From Forficula auricularia (lineage: Eukaryota > Arthropoda > Insecta > Dermaptera > Forficulidae): a stretch of 64,000 nucleotides of DNA. Positions within the stretch are counted from its first letter, which is position 1, and each line of letters starts with the position of its first letter. The position numbers were made by a program, and so were the translations under genes. Shown in pieces: positions 1 to 10,899 of this stretch. The notes below the pieces were generated by a model, which was not told where the DNA came from, made no database searches, and saw only the letters and a program-made list of their open reading frames with translations. Location of the stretch: NCBI GenBank assembly GCA_024734495.1, contig JALMQS010000852.1:868001-932000 (forward strand), given 5' to 3'.

Positions 1-490
1 CTGGGAAGAATAAATAATCAAATAAATAGAATATGTCACTGGGTTTAAAGAAATTGTTGTTTAAAAATAAATAATTTAAAAAACATAAATAAGTAGACAG
101 GAAGTTGCCGTAGTCAATGAATAAAAAATAAATAAATAAATAGGCAGGAAACCGCCATGGTCAAGAAAAATAAATATTTGACTGGGAATATAGACTACTG
201 GGTATAATATTAAATAAATAGATCAACGCTGAAAAAAGGGTTGGGCTGGGCTATCTCTCCAGAAGAAATCAATAAGGTGGTCATTATTATTAGCCGTCAC
301 GAAACATCTGGCAATCGGTGATGGCACTCCGGGTCGCTCCGAGTAAAAACTCTCGAACCGTCTCAAACCAGGGCAAGGCACTCTGTAAAAGATATCCAGC
401 CCTGGGATCGCCAGACTACCGTGGCCCCCATTTGTCAGATATTAAGTAATAATAATATATGAATTTATATATTTCTCTGTAAGAAATCAT
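1..490. other. AT-rich flank with a GC-richer block
   Basis: Nothing recognisable as a gene. Positions 290-430 are GC-richer than their surroundings and may belong to a decayed retroelement, but no reading frame supports this. Two short phrases near 100 and 150 (a GGAAGTTGCCG-like motif and a GGAAACCGCCA-like motif) are loosely repeated. Confidence 0.4.
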
Positions 491-496
491 GAATTT

Positions 497-688
497 TTAA
501 ATATTTTTCTAATTAATATATTAAATAATAATTAATATATCAAAGAGAATTATTTTTTTGACCGCGACATTTTTAAACAAGAAATATATATCGCTAGACT
601 ACTGCTGGTTGAGGCTATTGGAGTCAGCTAAATCTTAAATCTGGACCAAGAGAAATGAAAAAGATATGATCCATCTAGGTGTGATCCA
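497..688 (+). repeat. Left arm of a large inverted repeat
   Basis: This stretch reappears in inverted orientation at about 5948-6137 with only scattered differences. Shared landmarks are the GACCGCGACATTTTTAAAC block and the GGTGTGATCC end. The two arms enclose the LTR element at 837-5893. They may be the ends of an older DNA element into which the LTR element jumped, or two separate copies of one repeat. Confidence 0.75.
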
Positions 689-1351
689 TCGATTCGCGAT
701 TGAATCAAATGTAGGAAACTCATGATTAATTTATAGCAACACCTCACACACGTGTTAACAGACAAAGCGCGCTGGACTGGGGGAATGAAATATATAACAT
801 CTCAGATTACAAATTCGCTAGGTGATCTATATACGTTGCAATGGTCCTGGAGTTGAACCATAGTTTATTTTTGATAATTAATTAAATTCTTATTTTTATT
901 CATCATTAAGTCTAATTAAGGCAATCGATTAATCATCGAACAAGGGAAACTTATGAGTTCTGGGAAAACATAGTAAATGACCAGTGATTAACAACAGAGA
1001 AGAGCATTGACTTGAGTGAGTTCCACAGTATTGATGAGAGAGGCGAATGAGTGCACATCTACTGCTATCGAAGTGACTCTGAATACACCTACACATATAC
1101 TTTATATTCAAGTTCCGCAGTCTTGATAGGAGAGAGGCTAATCGAGTGAGCATACACTGCCAGAGGAATCGAAGAGAAGGTATACAAATACCTATACCTT
1201 TGAAAATTGAAAAGTTTTTGTTTTGCCGAGAGTAGCAGAGTTGTTGATTCACAAAGAGAAACAAAGAGGTTGTCCTCTGCTTGATGCAAATAAACATATA
1301 CACATATATCTCAAGATGATATATCTGTATATATATTATTTATTTGTTTGA

Positions 1352-1386
1352 GACTATAGTTTCGAAGACTTGGTCTTCATCATCAG
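1352..1386 (-). ncRNA. Hammerhead-ribozyme-like core (left arm)
   Basis: Mirror image of the motif at 1576-1610. Read on the minus strand it has CTGATGA, a 6-bp hairpin (GAAGAC/GTCTTC), GAAAC, a tiny 3-bp helix and a GTC cleavage-type triplet. Stem I is weak and one extra base separates CTGATGA from stem II, so activity is uncertain. Confidence 0.45.
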
Positions 1387-1575
1387 TCTTTCTTCAATTA
1401 TAAATGTTTTTCATGGAGTCAATATCATATGGATATTGAAAACTTGGTGTTCTTTCGTCACTGCTGGAGGGCTAGGAACTTAGTTCCTAGCCCTCCAGCA
1501 GTGACGAAAGAACACCAAGTTTTCAATATCCATATGATATTGACTCCATGAAAAACATTTATAATTGAAGAAAGA

Positions 1576-1610
1576 CTGATGATGAAGACCAAGTCTTCGA
1601 AACTATAGTC
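1576..1610 (+). ncRNA. Hammerhead-ribozyme-like core (right arm)
   Basis: CTGATGA at 1576-1582 is followed by a GAAGAC-CAA-GTCTTC-type hairpin (stem II), then GAAAC at 1599-1603 and AGTC at 1607-1610. The ACT/AGT pairing would give a minimal stem III before a GTC cleavage triplet. Minimal hammerheads with very short stem III are known in Penelope-like retroelements. The extra U before stem II and poor stem I pairing are caveats. Confidence 0.45.
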
Positions 1611-2228
1611 TCAAACAAATAAATAATATATATACAGATATATCATCTTGAGATATATGTGTATATGTTTATTTGCATCAAGCAGAGGACAACCTCTTTG
1701 TTTCTCTTTGTGAACCTATACCTTTACCTTCAAGACCCGCCGTGATTGACTTCAAGAGCCAGGAGTGAATAGGAGAGCTTTACTATCTTGTATATATACA
1801 TATCTACACACCCGGAGGCGCGACACACACACCTACGCGCTGATTCCTCGAGTACAAGGAGTATACAACGAGCACACCCACACCGGAGGCTCCTCTCAGG
1901 ACTTCGCTTGCAATACAGATACAGAGTGCATTGTACATCAATCAATAAAACCATCTCATTGTCTCTATAACCGCTGGTCTGTATAACATTATTTATAGTA
2001 TTAGTACCAGGAAGCCCATTTCCATACATCCTTCACTCATCACCTAAGATTTCATTCTCCATTTTAGGGACACGCCACTTGGATCAGACACTGAGGGACA
2101 CACCCACCCCATCAACAAATAGCGAAGCAGATTAAACTAAGATTAAAGTAACAATATAAAGACCAATTTCCCTAGTACATAAGTTACATTACCCCCCTTG
2201 CCCCTTAATAACCCCCCACCCCCTCGTG

Positions 2229-2250
2229 TGGTGGAGATGCTGGGATTGAA
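2229..2250 (+). promoter_or_regulatory. Primer-binding site of the LTR element
   Basis: TGGTGGAGATGCTGGG starts at the first base after the left LTR. Its complement ends in CCA, and with the following bases it reads as the T-loop to acceptor part of a tRNA (TTCAATCCCAGC...CCA), as expected for a minus-strand primer. I could not assign the tRNA species. Confidence 0.7.
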
Positions 2251-2587
2251 TAGGCTGCAAAAGTCGCAGGTATTCTACTGATCCAGGTGACAAATCCTTA
2301 TTCATCTTCAAAAATCATTTCATCTCACAATTTCCTGGTACATATAATCCTGAAAATATTTGAAAGTAGCTACAATTGCCCAGAGCTTAACAGGTTCCTT
2401 TGTTTAAAAAAAAAGAAAGAATTTTTTTTACAAAAAAAAATTATTTTATATTTGCCTGAATTAAAAAATAAGTAAATACACCAAAGGCCATTGACATTCC
2501 CACCTACTGATTATAGATTTAATATACATAATATTTATTAATCATTTTTTTGATATTACTGTTTACTTTTCTTCTGAGCTACCCAAA

Positions 2588-3706
2588 ATGCCAGAAGGGG
2601 ATCAAGACGGTGATATTGGGGAAACTGCAGATCGCAGGCCATCCATATTAGCTAGCTCAGACGAGACGGGAGTCATTGCGGAAGGGACGTCCGGATTCGC
2701 TAGTGCGGAAACGGGCTCGGAGGCAGCGTCGTCTACACCAACTGCTGGCATAGAACCAGAGGCCAATAATGCGAACAACGAACAAACAATCGGCTCCACA
2801 TACATACGAGAGACACTCGACAGAGCAGCAGGTGATATGAACCTACCCCCAACCCCCTCCACACCCCCTAGTACTAGACCCACCATCCTCAATAACGATG
2901 ATACGCAGGCCATGCTCAGGCAGATGATGACTGCGATAGAGAGTATGAATGGTAAATTTGAAAGTTTGAATGGCGATATGAATGGTAAATTTGAAAATTT
3001 GAATGGTGAATTTAGAAGTATGAATGGTAGATTCGATAGTGTAGATGGCAAATTCGATGGTATGATTGGCAGATTCGATGGTATGATTGGCAGGTTCGAT
3101 GGTGTGATTGGCAAATTCGATGATATGGATGGCAAATTTGAAAATGTGAATGGCAAAATTGATGAAATAGATAGCAAGCTCGATGGGATCGATAGTCGAT
3201 TTAATGATCATCCCGGAAAGTTTGAAGATGTAGCAACTACCCTCCCAACAATTCAGACACCTCCAAGCAAAATCACACCCCGTACCACAATAGAACCCTC
3301 ATTACAACACGCCCCCATAAATATGATTTCTGACCCCGTCATCTTAGAAAATGCCCTCCAAAATAGTCCACCTCTCCTCCCACAAAATGCTGCCCCTATA
3401 ATAGAACAAGTCCCTGAAACACATGCACCCGTTATTAATAAGCCACAAATTATTGAAAATAAGTCCCCATCGCCCTTAGTTAAAATCGCTACAAATCCCC
3501 TAATTGAAATCATCCCCTCTGTTAAAATTCTACTTGGTTTGAAGACACTTTATAAAGAATATTCCAAATCATTTTTAAGCTCAAAATTAATAAAAATAAT
3601 TTTATTAATAATATTTATTAGCCACGTGCTTCAGAATAAAGTACACCCCGGCACCTTGGCGCTAGAACAAATCGTTCGTAACGCCTCGCGGAATCACACA
3701 CGCTAA
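2588..3706 (+). CDS. Gag-like coiled-coil protein of the LTR element
   Basis: A 372-residue open frame, the only long one between the two LTRs. The N-terminal 100 residues are acidic and Ser/Thr/Pro-rich, without recognised domains. Residues about 110-215 are a run of heptad-like repeats of the form (M/L)NGKF(E/D)S, expected to form a coiled coil. A Pro-rich stretch follows, then near the C-terminus a hydrophobic segment (residues about 333-348, LIKIILLIIFISHVL) that could be membrane-associated. There is no CCHC zinc knuckle, protease or polymerase. Insect Gypsy-type Gag proteins often start with such a coiled coil, so a truncated Gag is my best guess. A protein of unknown function carried by the element is the alternative. 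The repeats make the opposite strand open as well, but that frame is not credible. Confidence 0.55.
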   Translation: MPEGDQDGDIGETADRRPSILASSDETGVIAEGTSGFASAETGSEAASSTPTAGIEPEANNANNEQTIGSTYIRETLDRAAGDMNLPPTPSTPPSTRPTILNNDDTQAMLRQMMTAIESMNGKFESLNGDMNGKFENLNGEFRSMNGRFDSVDGKFDGMIGRFDGMIGRFDGVIGKFDDMDGKFENVNGKIDEIDSKLDGIDSRFNDHPGKFEDVATTLPTIQTPPSKITPRTTIEPSLQHAPINMISDPVILENALQNSPPLLPQNAAPIIEQVPETHAPVINKPQIIENKSPSPLVKIATNPLIEIIPSVKILLGLKTLYKEYSKSFLSSKLIKIILLIIFISHVLQNKVHPGTLALEQIVRNASRNHTR

Positions 3707-5023
3707 AATCAATGAAAAGAAAATATTTTGTTGATCCACGTGAAATCTAAGAAAATTGTCTTCTCACGGATATCCGCCTTAAAAATGTAAAAAAATAACA
3801 ATCAAACCAAGTTCCATCTATTTCTCCCCTACTATCGTATTCATTTCTAATTACTTTCATTGTTGTATATATATAATTTGTTCAATAAAATCTACGCCTT
3901 AATTCTAATAAAATTTCATAGCCTCCACCTTCTTATAAAATATAAATTCACTAGTCCCCATTAAATTCTTAATTATATTATTTCACATAGTTTAAATAAA
4001 TCTATTATTAATTGCATACCATTAAAATCACTAATTCATTCGTTCCCAGTAAAAGCAGTAAATAGACAAATACATTAATCCGTTCTATTAAATTTACTTT
4101 TATAAAATCATTCGATGCCTCCAATATTTGTAAATTTAGCCCCTCATTTGTATTTTGCTATCTATTTTTATATTTGTTTCTTACCCATTAACTAAATATT
4201 AAATCCCCTATTAAATTTACATCTCACCCACCCACACATAAGTATTATATTTTAGTCCCTCATTTTAAGTACCCCAGTGATATCATCTATCTTGTTGTTT
4301 GTTTTGTCAAACCAGTCATTATTAAAAGCTATGATTGTTAGTGCTATTGTAATCAAATCAATTACGTAGTATTAAGCGATTATTTTTACCATCTATTATA
4401 AATTGCAAACTCGTTCCATCATTGTCAAAGCCTGCTCTTGCTTGCATTCTCGTTATACCTTCTCTACTCAGGTCACTCACTTATTAATCCCTAATCCCAT
4501 AGAATCACAACAAACACGAATATCAATATTATTCGAATAAAAGAAGATATTCCTAATTCCTTGTGTCATGTGTCATAAACACAAACCCCATAGTAACCAT
4601 AAGCATAAATACCCCTCTGCCCCTCCATATTAAATAATTTTCTACCCTTTTACCTGTTGCTCGAAAATCTAGTGTGTCTCGAGGTAAGTGGACGCAAATG
4701 AATCAATATTTCACTTAACGCTATAAATATACTCTACAAATAAACATGTTAGTCGTGTGATTGTTCCCACCCTGAATCCGGGATGAGTTAATATACCCTG
4801 GTGCATTGAGTGAGGTCTCGGCGATGCGTTTTCGAGTTACCGTGCGTTCTGGTGAGTCTGGAGTCCGTCTGTCCGCAACCCCGATACATAGATAAATAAT
4901 CGAGCATTTTTGTCCCCAATAACTACCCCATAGATAAGTATCAAAAGAAAAGTGAATAAATATCTATCAATATCCCTAATATCTCAATATAATTAATCAT
5001 TTTCTTTACCATAACGTCGGAGG
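3707..5023 (+). other. Non-coding interior of the LTR element
   Basis: About 1.3 kb of AT-rich DNA with no long open frame. A GC-richer stretch at 4750-4880 is the only compositional change. It holds none of the pol domains expected at this place. Confidence 0.6.
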
Positions 5024-5893
5024 TGCAATGGTCCTGGAGTTGAACCATAGTTTATTTTGATAATTAATTAAATTCTTATTTTTATTCATCATTAAGTCTA
5101 ATTAAGGCAATCGATTAATCATCGAACAAGGGAAACTTATGAGTTCTGGGAAAACATAGTAAATGACCAGTGATTAACAACAGAGAAGAGCATTGACTTG
5201 AGTGAGTTCCACAGTATTGTCATGAGAGAGGCGAATGAGTGCACATCTACTGCTATCGAAGTGACTCTGAATACACCTACACATATACTTTATATTCAAG
5301 TTCCGCAGTCTTGATAGGAGAGAGGCTAATCGAGTGAGCATACACTGCCAGAGGAATCGAAGAGAAGGTATACAAATACCTATACCTTTACCTTCAAGAC
5401 CCGCCGTGATTGACTTCAAGAGCCAGGAGTGAATAGGAGAGCTTTACTATCTTGTATATATACATATCTACACACCCGGAGGCGCGACACACACACCTAC
5501 GCGCTGATTCCTCGAGTACAAGGAGTATACAACGAGCACACCCACACCGGAGGCTCCTCTCAGGACTTCGCTTGCAATACAGATACAGAGTGCATTGTAC
5601 ATCAATCAATAAAACCATCTCATTGTCTCTATAACCGCTGGTCTGTATAACATTATTTATAGTATTAGTACCAGGAAGCCCATTTCCATACATCCTTCAC
5701 TCATCACCTAAGATTTCATTCTCCATTTTAGGGACACGCCACTTGGATCAGACACTGAGGGACACACCCACCCCATCAACAAATAGCGAAGCAGATTAAA
5801 CTAAGATTAACGTAACAATATAAAGCCCAATTTCCCTAGTACATAAGTTACATTACCCCCCCCTTGCCCCTTAATAACCCCCCACCCCTCGTG
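5024..5893 (+). repeat. Right LTR
   Basis: An 870-bp direct copy of the left LTR without the palindromic insertion. It starts TGCAATGG and ends CCTCGTG, followed by the ACGT target duplication. Confidence 0.9.
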
Positions 5894-5947
5894 ACGTGTT
5901 TGGTAAAAAGCATCATTGTGGGCTAATCGCGATATGATGTTGGAATT

Positions 5948-6137
5948 TGGATCACACCTAGATGGATCATATCTTTTTCATTTCTCTTGGTCCAGATTTA
6001 AGATTTAGCTGACCCCAATAGCCTCAACCAGCAGTGGTCTAGCGATATATATATCTTGTTTAAAAATGTCGCGGTCAAAAAAATTACACTCTTTGATATA
6101 TTAATTATTATTTAATATTTTAATTAAAAAAATACTT
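5948..6137 (-). repeat. Right arm of the large inverted repeat
   Basis: Inverted copy of 497-688, starting at GGATCACACC. It carries a few substitutions and a small indel near the AT-rich outer end. Confidence 0.75.
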
Positions 6138-6139
6138 AA

Positions 6140-6600
6140 TAAAATAATTTATAATTATTTACGAAAGAACCACCCTTTTTTTTAATTATGGGCCCATTAG
6201 CAATCAATAATATGTCCCTTTAATTATGAGACTATTTAGCATCATGCTATTTTTTTGCATGTTGTAAAAATACACTTTGGGTGGTCTGGTTCCACGTCCC
6301 ACCACTCAAATGGTCTGGAGTGAATATATTATGTTTATAATTGACTATAAATTATAATTTTTATAATTTCATTGTGGGTCAAAAATATTTTTTAACACAT
6401 ATTTATTTTTTACCGCACTCACACCATGCGCAGTACCTGGTCCACCTGCTTAGACCAGCCAGACTGGCCATTCCTTGTACAACTATCATAGAAGTTACTA
6501 TTACGTATTATTTCTAGTTGGGTCAAATCCGTACTCAAAAATGTGTCACCAGCTCTTGGACTACAAAGGAAAATCCTGAGACAAAACATTATTACATATA
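6140..6600. other. AT-rich spacer, nothing recognised
   Basis: Low-complexity AT-rich sequence with a short GC-richer patch at 6410-6480. No frame, splice pattern or repeat match within the window. Confidence 0.4.
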
Positions 6601-6635
6601 TATATGTATATGGTATATATTATTTATTTGTATGA

Positions 6636-6670
6636 GACTATAGTTTCGAAGGCTTGGCCCTCCCCATCAG
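6636..6670 (-). ncRNA. Decayed hammerhead-like core
   Basis: On the minus strand: CTGATGG, a hairpin (GAGGGC/GCCTTC with one G-U pair), then GAAAC, TATA and GTC. It matches the 1576-1610 core in layout and in the GAAACTATAGTC tail. The conserved A after CTGATG has become G, so cleavage is unlikely. It marks a second, non-palindromic member of the same family. Confidence 0.4.
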
Positions 6671-6850
6671 TCTTTTTACACGCTTTATATTAGCTTCGCC
6701 TGTATGTATGTATTTATCTATCTATCAATGTGACTTTTGTTCTGTTAAATTCCGCAAACATTTCTCTATAAAAATAATTCAACTCAATTTAAATGAAATT
6801 TTATAAAAATAAATACATTTCATTCTGTTAAATTCACCAAACTTATCTCT
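6669..6850 (+). repeat. LINE 3'-end-like repeat
   Basis: The stretch beginning CGCTTTATATTAGCTTCG and containing GTGACTTTTGTTCTGTTAAA is closely repeated at 37920-38110, directly downstream of a reverse-transcriptase fragment, and in part at 7908-7975. It is therefore probably the 3' untranslated end of that LINE family. Confidence 0.55.
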
Positions 6851-6862
6851 ATAATTATAAAA

Positions 6863-7260
6863 AAAAAATAAAACCGACTTCAAGAAAATTAAATGCAACA
6901 AATAAAATAATAAGAACTCAAAAATAAAATAAAATACACTAAAAGGTATTAAATAATAATCTAATTTAGTTACAACTAAACGATGAAATATTTACATGAA
7001 ATCACTTTGTGAAGTCGGTGCTAAACAAACTATATAAGCGATCGTACTAAATAAAATCGTCGAGTTTGATTAATAAAATATATATGTTTGGCTCAGACTT
7101 CAAAAAGTGATTTCATGTAACAATTTCATCGTTTAGTTGTAACTAAATTATAGAATTATTTTATACCTTTTAGTGCATTTTATTTTATTTTTGAGTTCTT
7201 ATTACATATTTTATTTGTTGCATTTAATTTTTTTGAAGTCGGTTTTATTTTTTTTATAAA
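6863..7260. repeat. Inverted-repeat element ending in ACCGACTTCAA
   Basis: Arms of about 170 bp (6863-7032 and 7090-7260) are reverse complements with modest divergence. Both ends read AAACCGACTTCAA inward. The same right arm recurs at 41600-41735, and the same terminal motif closes 7640-7908. This is a foldback or MITE-type family. Confidence 0.7.
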
Positions 7261-7559
7261 AATTATTTTTATTCTTCTCTTTTTAGTGAAGTTATTATTA
7301 TAATAGTGTATTATTAAGATAATACCTTGCATGCATCTCGTAAGAGAAAGGGTCGAGCGAATGAATCAGAAAATGATAATAAAATTAAATTCATAAATAT
7401 AGGAATTCTCTAGAAACGTTTGCGGATTTTAAATGAACGTTTAAAGATTGATTTTTTTATAAAAGATTTTATTTATTATAATTTCGATTATTTGGTCATA
7501 AGAATTGGATATTTACGTTAATTTGTCATTGATCATATCATCAGAACTTGACCAAATTA

Positions 7560-7908
7560 ATATGGGACCACCACTAAGGTGCCCTCTTTCCAATATAAAA
7601 ATGTTATTAATAGAGTGATCATATCATCAGAACTTGACCAAATTAATATGACACCATCCCTAAGATACCTTTCGAATAAAAAAGAATCATCGAAATCGGT
7701 TCATAAACAAAGAAGTTATGCCTAAACAAACATAGCAAAAAAGGTCCGATACCAATGAAAAAAATGGGACCAATCGGAAACTAAACTGAACCCAATGCAA
7801 AAAATCATCAAAATCGGTTCACAATTGGCGCAGATATCAGGTAACATAGACACTAAAAAAAAATTCGGTCGAATTGAGAACCTCCTCCTTTTTTGAAGTC
7901 GGTTAAAA
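7560..7908. repeat. Further ACCGACTTCAA-family sequence
   Basis: Holds a direct repeat of about 38 bp (near 7538 and 7618, containing CATCAGAACTTGACCAAAT) and ends at 7907 in TTTTTTGAAGTCGGTT, the terminal motif of the family. The inner part resembles 41220-41470 in reverse orientation. Confidence 0.55.
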
Positions 7909-7979
7909 ATAAATACATTTCATTCTGTTAAATTCAGCAAACTTTTCTCTATAAAGGTAATTAAGACTAAAAAGTAAAG

Positions 7980-8880
7980 GGATTATTCTAGGTGGCTTAA
8001 ACCAGGTGAAGAAAGACTCAAGTATTTTCAATAATAATGGTTTATTAGATGCTTTTCAATAATATATTAATAATATAACAAATGCTTTATAAATGTAATA
8101 TGAAACTGGAAATGTTCATGTATCGTGTCTTGAGTAGAAATAAACTGTCAACTTGAACTTGGGATTTTAACACTGATAAACTTATAACTGACTCTTTACA
8201 CACACTGCTGGTATAACTGATAGAACTCCGGGATGAACTGTTCGTGTCGGAGGGGTAATCGTAACTGATTTGAAATAATGCGAGGCACTTAATGATAATA
8301 TCTTAGGAGGCTCGTGATCCGTTAATAAATATTCCATGCGGCGACGGCGGCGAGAAGAGGGGATAGGCGCGCGCAGCATGAGGCAAGGGTGAACAAGTTA
8401 AGGGAAAAAGACAAATGGACACGCGCACTTATGGGGGGTTCACTCACACACTTCATCTGGATGCTGGCAGCGAGAGGGGCATGCGTGCGCAACTGGAGGG
8501 GAAGCATTTATTTTATCTTAGAACATTCCTTATTAAATTAATTCAATTTCAACTCTTCTTAATTCTAATTAAACTTAGACTCAATCTCTAACTTTATAGC
8601 TAGCCTAATTTACCTCTATCGTATCATATTAATTCTTATTAATTTATATTTTAATTCCTTTTTTTATTAAGCCTAAGTAGTAATTAAGTATATAATATAC
8701 CATTTCTTTCCCTACAGGTACAACCTAAATAATTAAGTGGTAGATAATTTTAAACTAACTATCGCTCGGCGAAACACCACTGCTCAAGTTATTAAAACTC
8801 AGTAAACTAGATTTCATCTATCTTTCTGAGATCAGACTTGTGATTCCGATTTCTTTCTTTCTTTCTATTCAATAATTTAC
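7980..8880. other. Unassigned stretch upstream of the LINE
   Basis: No gene recognised. A GC-rich, CpG-containing block at 8330-8510 stands out from AT-rich surroundings. Short open frames on the minus strand there look like compositional by-products. It might be a decayed LTR or the 5' end of the LINE; the sequence does not settle which. Confidence 0.35.
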
Positions 8881-8902
8881 ACCCCCTCGCTCATTCTACA
8901 TC

Positions 8903-10213
8903 ATGTCTACGTTGAGCATCCACTATTCCAATATTCGCGGTCTCTTTAGTAATAAAACTTCCGTTTTCCAGCATCTCGAAGACGAAAGACCCTCCATTTT
9001 GGCCCTCACTGAAACCCAAATTGACACAAACAAATCCGATACTTCAGATCTCAAATTCGGAAAATATATTCTACACCCCAAATTCCGCCGGTATAACGGC
9101 GTCTGTTGCTACGTTCGCGATAACATCCCCTGCGAACGACTTGGATTTTTAGAAAAAAAAGCTTACGACGCATTATGGCTTAAAATTAATACTAAGACCT
9201 CAAGTAGAATTCTCTGTACAATCTATAGATCTCCTAATGATAAAAAATTTAAAGAATTTTTCGACTATCTCGGCAATTGTGTGAATGTAATTCTTTCACG
9301 TTTTCCAAATTCTGAAGTCTCTTTCCTAGGTGACTTCAATGTACACAATAAGGACTGGTTGACATTCTCCAGGTCCAACACCCCTGAAGGCAACGCTGCT
9401 CACATATTTGCAACTTCATATGACTTAACCCAAATTATAGATCGCCCCACTAGGATTCCGGACAACACAAACGACACCCCATATCTACTCGACCTCTTTC
9501 TGTCATCTGCCCCTTCTCAATTCTCTTTTATTATCTCTGCACCTCTAGGTAACTCAGACCACAACTTAATTAAAATAAAATCACATATCAACTTAGTAAA
9601 ACCCACTCTACCCTGCCCAAAGCCCAGAGAAATAAGGCTTTTTCTTAAAGCCAACTGGGATGAAATGCGTAACTTCTTTAGCTCTTTCCCATGGAATGAT
9701 TACTGCTTCAGAAACAAAAATGCCACCGAATGTGCCTCTGCATTCTCTGAAGTGATTCAAATGGGCATTGAGTTATATGTCCCTTTCAAACGGGTAATTG
9801 GAAAACAGGACTCCAAGCCCTGGTTCAATAAGTCTTGCTCCGAAGCAGTTAAACAAAAAAATCATGCTTTCTATAATTGGTCTTCGACACCATCAGAGGA
9901 TAATCGCGTTCTCCTCACTAAAGCCCGCGCCCACTGTAAAAAAACAATCGATAATGCGATGAAGTCCTTCATTCAGAAAAAAGCTGACAGGCTAGCAGCT
10001 TGCCCCAGCAATTCAAACCAATTCTGGTCCCTTGATAAGTATGTAAAAAGAAATTTTACAAACTCATCATTTCCACCTCTCAATCTCTCCGACAACTCGA
10101 TAGCCATTGACGCCCCCGACAAAGCCGAAGCTTTTGCCTCATATTTCGCGTCCAACTCAAACCTGGACGACAAAGGGCTTGAACCACCCACATACCCCCC
10201 AGTACTAATATAA
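8903..10213 (+). pseudogene. LINE apurinic-type endonuclease region
   Basis: 436 residues. Endonuclease-exonuclease-phosphatase family motifs are in order: SNIRGL near residue 10, LALTETQID near 33, FLGDFNVHNKDW near 141 and GNSDHNLI near 216. These nick target DNA to prime reverse transcription. The second half is the linker to the reverse transcriptase. The frame ends at a TAATG overlap with the next one, consistent with a 2-bp insertion, since TAATATAATG would otherwise read straight through. Confidence 0.85.
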
Positions 10214-10899
10214 TGTCAGATACTGTTTTCAGGATACCAGCAATTCTAAAGATCATCCAGAATCTAAAGAACAACTCTTCTGCTGGCCCCGACGATATCC
10301 CTGCCATTCTCATTAAAAAATGTGCCCCTGAACTTGCTCCTATACTATCCAAATTATACAATCTCTCCTATAACTCTGGAATATTTCCGGAAGCCTGGAA
10401 ACTAGCCAGAATCCAACCAATTAAGAAAAAAGGCGATTCTTCCAACATAAAAAACTATCGACCTATAGCAATCACTTCTGTCTTATCCAAAATTATGGAA
10501 AAGGCCATCAACGAGCAAGTTCTACGACACTTAGAGTCAAATAAATTTATCCACGATAGGCAATACGGCTTCAGGCAATCCCGGTCGACAGGTGACATCC
10601 TAGCATATGTAACTCATATCTGGAACAAAACCTTGGAGGCCGGGAATGAGACCCTCGCGGTAGCTTTAGACATTTCAAAAGCCTTCGATATGGTCTGGCA
10701 CAAAAATCTTCTTGCCAAATTGACCTCCGTCGGCCTTGCACCGAAACTCTGTAAGTTGCTCGAAAGTTTTCTTTCAGACCGTAGTATTAAGGTTGTCATC
10801 GATGGAATATCATCTTCCCCTTCCACACCAACGTTGGAGTTCCTCAGGGATCGGTTATCTCCCCTACGCTTTTTCTTATCTATATCAACGACCTTCTAA
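10213..10899 (+). pseudogene. LINE reverse transcriptase, N-terminal part
   Basis: Starts with the conserved lead-in KNNSSAGPDDIPA, then NYRPIAITSVLSKIMEKAI, GFRQSRSTGDIL and ALDISKAFDMVWH, which carries the first catalytic Asp. The last 25 or so codons are out of frame: the true continuation (GVPQGSVISPTLFLIYINDL, near 10831-10890) is in a neighbouring frame, so a frameshift lies at about 10800-10840. Confidence 0.85.

Larger units (their letters stand above)
1190..1725. mobile_element. Perfect palindrome (foldback) insertion in the left LTR
   Basis: Positions 1248-1480 and 1482-1714 are exact reverse complements: 233-bp arms around a single base at 1481, with no mismatch by eye. The block is flanked by an 11-12 bp direct repeat (CCTATACCTTT at 1191-1201 and 1715-1725), which occurs once in the right LTR, so it behaves as a target-site duplication. 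A 46-bp non-palindromic piece (1202-1247) sits on the left only. Each arm carries a hammerhead-like core. An assembly foldback artefact is the alternative, but the flanking duplication argues against that. Confidence 0.9.
837..2228 (+). repeat. Left LTR, enlarged by a palindromic insertion
   Basis: Matches the right LTR (5024-5893) along its length, except for an extra block of about 524 bp between 1202 and 1725 that is absent from the right copy. Without it the LTR is about 868 bp, against 870 bp on the right. The insertion therefore came after the retrotransposon integrated. Confidence 0.9.
837..5893 (+). mobile_element. Non-autonomous LTR retrotransposon
   Basis: Two nearly identical direct repeats (837-2228 and 5024-5893) bound the element. 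Both start TGCAATGG and end CCTCGTG. The 4-bp direct repeat ACGT flanks both sides (833-836 and 5894-5897), as expected for a target-site duplication. A tRNA-like primer-binding site begins directly after the left LTR. The 2.8-kb interior has one open frame (2588-3706) and no protease, reverse transcriptase or integrase, so the element would need enzymes supplied in trans (LARD-like). The near identity of the LTRs suggests recent insertion. The 3' polypurine tract is poor (GGAGG only), and the LTR does not end in the usual CA. Confidence 0.85.

Noticed and set aside
1730..2029. Overlapping open frames in the LTR (also at 5394-5693)
   Set aside because: They lie within a repeated LTR on both strands, have no domains and look like composition effects.
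2602..3513. Antisense frames opposite the coiled-coil ORF
   Set aside because: Shadows of the heptad repeats; the sense frame explains the composition.
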